9,156 bases of DNA from a bacterium (GTDB taxonomy: Bacteria; Chlamydiota; Chlamydiia; Chlamydiales; SM23-39), in the NCBI GenBank assembly GCA_021818045.1, contig JAKAFF010000042.1, positions 1-9,156 of the forward strand. Direction: 5' to 3'. Under the pieces are notes generated by a model. It saw only the letters and a program-made list of their open reading frames with translations, was not told the origin of the DNA and searched no databases. A program made the translations under genes and the position numbers. Positions 5,374 to 9,156 of this stretch are shown piece by piece. Each line of letters begins with the position of its first letter. Position 1 is the first letter of the stretch.

Positions 5374-8184
5374 TTACGCCATTGTCCCTTGGATCAGGGA
5401 GGGCTTGCGTTTAGTGCGCGTTGCAGGAGTGGGTTGTGGCATCATTTCGAATCGGAAAAGGTCGCGTGCCATCTCTTGACGCAATGTGCGGGAAAGGGTT
5501 TCGAATAGATTAAAGGATTCGTGTTTGAATTCGAGCAGCGGGTCTTTTTGCCCAACCGTGCGCATATGTACATCAGAGCGTAAGTGATCGATGTGTAGTA
5601 GATGTTCTTGCCATCTTTGATCGATTTTTCGAATTAAGAGATTTCGGATTACTTCTTGCAAGACGTTTTGCGCTTTGGATGCTTCGTTGAGATCGGGACG
5701 GAAGGAGGAGAGGAGTTGTCTTTGGAAAAAGAGCTTTTGTTGGAAGTTAGAGAGTATTTTTTCTAAAACTTGCGCCTCGGTTGAGGTGGGTTCGAAGTGG
5801 ATTGGAAAGTGATTAGCGAGGGCGGCAATGGGGTCTTGAGAGTTTTCTTGGAAGGTTTGTCTTGCGACCGTGTCGAGGACCTCTTCGGCGATTTGCAGGG
5901 GCTCTTCGGCGAACAAAAGATCGTTGCGGAATGCATAGACTTCTTGACGCTGTTTATTCATGACGTCGTCGTATTCCAAAGTGTGCTTGCGGATGGAGTA
6001 ATTGCGCTGTTCGACCCTTTTTTGCGCAGTTTCAATCGACTTGTTGAGTACTTTTGCTGAGATGGGCTCCCCTTCGGGGGGACGAAACCGTTGCAGCAAC
6101 GCTGTCATACGAGGAGATGCAAAAAGACGCATGAGAGAATCTTCAAAAGAGACGAAGAATTTAGAAGAGCCGGGGTCTCCAAGTCGACCGGAACGGCCGC
6201 GCAGCTGGCGGTCAATGCGGCGAGAGTGGTGCCTTGTGGTGCCGATAACGTGCAGGCCGCCAAGATCGCGAACGCCCTCCTTGAGCTTAATGTCGGTGCC
6301 GCGGCCCGCCATGTTTGTAGCAAGGGTGACAGCGCCTTGATTGCCCGCTTCGGCGATGATTTGCGCTTCGTGTGCGTGGTTTTTAGCGTTGAGGATCGTG
6401 TGCTCAATTTTATTTTGCTTCAAGATGCGCGATAGTTTTTCAGAGACCTCGACGGATTCTGTTCCGATCAAAATGGGGCGCCCTTGGGCGTGTACGGTTT
6501 TGATCTCTGCGAGGATTGCGTTATATTTTTCCCTTTCCGTCATGTAGATTTCGTCATCAGCATCCACTCTTTTACAAGGACGGTATGTGGGGATCTCAAT
6601 GACTTGCAATTTGTAGATCTCTTTGAATTCGTTGGCTTCAGTCATGGCGGTGCCCGTCATGCCAGCCAGTTTCTCATACATTCTAAAGTAGTTTTGCAAG
6701 GTGATGGTGGCGTATGTCTGCGTCTCCCCTTGAATCGCGACCTCTTCTTTGGCTTCGATTGCCTGATGTAGGCCATCGGAGAAGCGGCGCCCTGGTTGCG
6801 GGCGGCCTGTATTTTCATCGATGATGATGATTTTTTGGTCTTGGACGATGTAATCGACATCCCTTTCCATGAGTAGGTGGTCCCGCAAGAGTTGGCGGAG
6901 GTTGTGGGCTCGCTCTTTGCGCTTAGCATCCTCTTCTCGCAAAGAGACTTTGGATTGCATTTTTTGCGGGTCTGGGGCATCGCTTTGGTCGATGAGGTGA
7001 TATTCGTGGCCGAGATCGAGCATGACGAAGTCATCGGCGCTTGCGCCTTCTTTAAATTCACCCCAACTTTTGATCCCTTTATCGGACAGCTCGTATTCGT
7101 TATTGCGCTCATCGACTGTCATGTACAATTCGGAGAGGACTTTAAATTTTTCTTCTTTATTCCCCTCGCCGTAAAAGTAGGTTTCCCATTTGTCGATTTC
7201 TGCGCGAATATCGGGGTTTTCTTTGAGCCTTTTCAAAATCTTGTTGCGCGGAGCGCCTTTGCTGACAAGCCAGAGCTTTTGGAAGGTCTCTTCGGTGTTT
7301 TTTGGGATTTTTTGGGGCTCTTGTGTTTCGTCGAGTAGCCCGAGTGATTCGAGAGTTTTGCGGGCCTCTGTCGCAAGGCGATTGCAATAGTCGCGCTGGA
7401 TGCGGACCATTTGGGCAACAGGTGCTTTGAGTTCGTCATACATCTGGCGGCTTTCATGCACAGGTCCAGAGATGATTAAGGGAGTGCGCGCTTCATCGAT
7501 GAGGATCGAGTCGATTTCATCGACCATCGCAAAATAGTGGCCTCTTTGCACCTGTTCGTTTTTGTGCATGGCCATTGAGTTGTCGCGCAAAAAGTCAAAA
7601 CCGAATTCAGATGCGGTCCCATAGACGACGTCGGCAGCATATGTTTGTTTGCGCAAATGGGAAGGAACGTTATTGGTGAGGGAGTCGACGGTCAGTCCCA
7701 ATTTGCGGAAAATAGAGCCGATCCACTCGCAGTCGCGTTTGGCCAGATAGTCGTTTACTGTAATGAGGTGTACAGGCTTGCCTGTGACGGCATGCAGGTA
7801 GAGCGGCATCGAGGCGGTGAGCGTTTTCCCCTCGCCTGTGTGCATTTCTGCAATGGATCCGTGGAACATGGCGATCGCACCCACGATCTGCACATCGTAA
7901 GGAATCATATCCCATTTTTGGTCATAGCCAGAGACGTGTACTTCGGTCCCGCAGAGCCTGCGGCAGGCGTTTTTGACTGCAGCAAACGCTTCAGGGAGCA
8001 AGGATTCTAAAGGTTCTTTATTGGCAAATCTTTCTTTGAATTCGGCGGTTTTTTGACGCAGCTCGTCATCGGATAGGGCCTGGAACTTCGCCTCCCAATC
8101 ATTGATTTTGGGGATAATAGCCCAATACTTTTTCAAAAGGCGAGATTGATGCGTTCCAAAGATCTTTTTCAGCAAGCCAAACAT
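5374..8184 (-). CDS. secA: Preprotein translocase ATPase SecA
   Basis: SecA drives secretory proteins through SecYEG using ATP at the inner membrane. In the 936-residue product I see Walker A MHTGEGKT (114-121), the Walker B DEID (222-225) followed by SILIDEARTPLIISG, the second nucleotide-binding region with GRGTDIK (627-633) and a QLRGRSGRLGDPGSS motif (660-674). The helical scaffold ends with a VGQKDPL segment at about 877-883. Between the DEAD region and the conserved TVDE segment there are about 115 residues (241-355), some 75-80 more than I recall for Escherichia coli; similar insertions occur in Chlamydiae and Bacteroidetes. The C-terminus is short and basic, without the CxCxSG...CH zinc motif that binds SecB in proteobacteria. 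The start at 8184 fits the family N-terminus; its ribosome site is weak. The antiporter gene follows 41 bases later. Confidence 0.97.
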   Translation of the reverse strand: MFGLLKKIFGTHQSRLLKKYWAIIPKINDWEAKFQALSDDELRQKTAEFKERFANKEPLESLLPEAFAAVKNACRRLCGTEVHVSGYDQKWDMIPYDVQIVGAIAMFHGSIAEMHTGEGKTLTASMPLYLHAVTGKPVHLITVNDYLAKRDCEWIGSIFRKLGLTVDSLTNNVPSHLRKQTYAADVVYGTASEFGFDFLRDNSMAMHKNEQVQRGHYFAMVDEIDSILIDEARTPLIISGPVHESRQMYDELKAPVAQMVRIQRDYCNRLATEARKTLESLGLLDETQEPQKIPKNTEETFQKLWLVSKGAPRNKILKRLKENPDIRAEIDKWETYFYGEGNKEEKFKVLSELYMTVDERNNEYELSDKGIKSWGEFKEGASADDFVMLDLGHEYHLIDQSDAPDPQKMQSKVSLREEDAKRKERAHNLRQLLRDHLLMERDVDYIVQDQKIIIIDENTGRPQPGRRFSDGLHQAIEAKEEVAIQGETQTYATITLQNYFRMYEKLAGMTGTAMTEANEFKEIYKLQVIEIPTYRPCKRVDADDEIYMTEREKYNAILAEIKTVHAQGRPILIGTESVEVSEKLSRILKQNKIEHTILNAKNHAHEAQIIAEAGNQGAVTLATNMAGRGTDIKLKEGVRDLGGLHVIGTTRHHSRRIDRQLRGRSGRLGDPGSSKFFVSFEDSLMRLFASPRMTALLQRFRPPEGEPISAKVLNKSIETAQKRVEQRNYSIRKHTLEYDDVMNKQRQEVYAFRNDLLFAEEPLQIAEEVLDTVARQTFQENSQDPIAALANHFPIHFEPTSTEAQVLEKILSNFQQKLFFQRQLLSSFRPDLNEASKAQNVLQEVIRNLLIRKIDQRWQEHLLHIDHLRSDVHMRTVGQKDPLLEFKHESFNLFETLSRTLRQEMARDLFRFEMMPQPTPATRTKRKPSLIQGTMA

Positions 8185-8208
8185 GAGTAATCCGAATCCT
8201 TTGACAAG

Positions 8209-8237
8209 ATTTTAATAGGAAACGACATTTCATACAA
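8209..8237 (-). promoter_or_regulatory. Predicted sigma70-type promoter of secA
   Basis: On the minus strand TTGTAT (8237-8232) and TAAAAT (8214-8209) match the -35 at four and the -10 at five of six positions, with the ideal 17-base spacing. The -10 box ends 24 bases before the secA ATG. The same stretch holds a consensus TTGACA on the plus strand at 8201-8206, but no -10 box follows it at a proper distance. Prediction only. Confidence 0.45.
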
Positions 8238-8249
8238 GGCTTAAAAAGT

Positions 8250-8269
8250 GTAATTAAAATTTAAATTAC
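8250..8269. repeat. AT-rich near-palindrome in the secA-psd gap
   Basis: The 20 bases equal their own reverse complement except at one symmetric pair of positions, and begin GTAATT and end AATTAC. They sit in the 137-base divergent gap, upstream of the predicted secA promoter and about 50 bases before psd. They could be an operator for a dimeric regulator, or merely symmetric AT-rich DNA. Confidence 0.4.
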
Positions 8270-8321
8270 TCTTGGAATAAGAAATTTGAAAAAAAAGAAA
8301 CGATCGCGGTAGAGTTGCCGT

Positions 8322-9156
8322 ATGGAGATTGTATATATTGATCGAAAAACGCATCAAAAGCAAGTAGAGAAGGTTTTTGGTCGTAGGGCTTTATCCTTGC
8401 TGTATGGGGATGGGTGGATGCGTGGTTTTTTTTCGAAGGCGCTTTTACCGCTACTTGCCCGACTGCCTTTTTTTTCTCAAATGTACGGCTATTTTCAAAA
8501 ACGTCCTGCGAGCGCTAAGAAGATCGTCCCTTTTATTCGAGCCTATGACATTGATGTTACGGAGTTTGCCGAAGGAAAGTTTTCTTCTTTTAACGATTTT
8601 TTCACGCGTAAGTTAAAAAGAGAAAAAAGGCCAGTTGTCCCAGACCCCGAAACGATTGTCATGCCGGCGGATGGGCGCTATTTGGTATATCCTCAATTTA
8701 GCGAATTTACGATTAAGGGACAGAAGTTTGCTCTTGATGCGTTTTTGCAAGGATATTATCCTGCTGAACAATATCGATCCGGATCTATGGCGATTGTGCG
8801 GCTTTGCCCCACCGATTATCATCGCTTTCATTTTCCGTGTGATGGGATCGCATCGAACGCTTGTCTGATCAATGGACCTCTGTATTCTGTAAATCCGATT
8901 GCTTTACGCAAGCGCTTTGCTTCGCTTTCCGAAAATAAGCGGATGGTGACGCAATTACAAAACGAGCGTTTTGGCACGATTTTGTTTGTAGAGATTGGGG
9001 CGACATCTGTCGGCTCGATTCATCAAACTTATACCTCTGGATTTGTCCATAAGGGAGTGGAAAAGGGCTTTTTTGAGTTTGGCGGGTCGTGCATTGTGCT
9101 GCTCTTTGAGAAAGGGCGGGTGCAATTTGATGCAGATCTCATTGCCAATACCAAAA
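8322..9156 (+). CDS. psd: Phosphatidylserine decarboxylase proenzyme (3' end outside window)
   Basis: The frame is open from the ATG at 8322 to the right edge, giving 278 residues of a protein that is usually about 300 long, so only the last few residues are missing. The enzyme decarboxylates phosphatidylserine to phosphatidylethanolamine at the inner membrane. It makes its pyruvoyl cofactor by cutting itself: the site is GGS at 254-256, with Ser256 becoming the pyruvoyl group and the cut after Gly255. The other catalytic residues are visible as D117 in MPADG and H167/H170 in TDYHRFHFPCDG. The residue after the cleavage serine is Cys (GGSC), where GGST or LGST is more common. The start is preceded by a modest ribosome site (GTAGAG, 7 bases before). 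psd is divergent from secA, and the two genes are also close together in Chlamydia trachomatis as I recall. Confidence 0.94.
   Translation, partial: MEIVYIDRKTHQKQVEKVFGRRALSLLYGDGWMRGFFSKALLPLLARLPFFSQMYGYFQKRPASAKKIVPFIRAYDIDVTEFAEGKFSSFNDFFTRKLKREKRPVVPDPETIVMPADGRYLVYPQFSEFTIKGQKFALDAFLQGYYPAEQYRSGSMAIVRLCPTDYHRFHFPCDGIASNACLINGPLYSVNPIALRKRFASLSENKRMVTQLQNERFGTILFVEIGATSVGSIHQTYTSGFVHKGVEKGFFEFGGSCIVLLFEKGRVQFDADLIANTK

Noticed and set aside
6877..7338. Long plus-strand open frame of 153 codons inside secA
   Set aside because: It is fully antisense to a well-conserved part of secA, and its hydrophobic, Phe-rich content is what the complement of a charged coding strand gives.
8201..8206. 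Consensus TTGACA on the plus strand as a psd -35 box
   Set aside because: No acceptable -10 box lies 15-19 bases downstream, so I do not call a psd promoter here.

Overview
The window looks like ordinary chromosomal DNA from a chlamydia, most likely an environmental (Parachlamydia- or Waddlia-like) lineage. The evidence is indirect: SecA carries the extra block near its preprotein cross-linking domain that I associate with the Chlamydiae and Bacteroidetes, psd lies next to secA and lipA next to lpdA as I recall for Chlamydia, and the transporter resembles the putative Na+/H+ antiporter family seen in chlamydiae. This placement comes from memory of the families, not from a search.

Layout. (1) 2-808, plus strand: the C-terminal part of an HD-domain phosphohydrolase that runs off the left edge. 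(2) 809-1114: the only long gene-free stretch. It holds a GC-rich repeat-like tract and a striking inverted repeat (1011-1097) just after the 3' end of lipA. (3) 1115-3405, minus strand: a two-gene unit, lpdA then lipA, joined by an ATGA start/stop overlap; both serve lipoate-dependent dehydrogenases. (4) 3406-3480: a compact divergent promoter region. (5) 3481-3936, plus strand: a small zinc-ribbon membrane protein. (6) 3926-8184, minus strand: secA followed 41 bases later by a putative Na+/H+ antiporter whose end overlaps the zinc-ribbon gene tail to tail. (7) 8185-8321: a short AT-rich divergent promoter region. (8) 8322-9156, plus strand: most of a phosphatidylserine decarboxylase gene, cut by the right edge.

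The functions are housekeeping: central carbon metabolism (E3 subunit and lipoate synthesis), protein export (SecA), ion homeostasis and phosphatidylethanolamine synthesis. SecA export depends on the proton motive force, so a cation/proton antiporter downstream is a plausible but unproven functional partner.

I did not find an evident new multigene system. The best leads are the inverted repeat at 1011-1097, which could be a miniature transposable element or a dispersed repeat, the unusual residues in LipA and LpdA, and the uncharacterised zinc-ribbon membrane protein.
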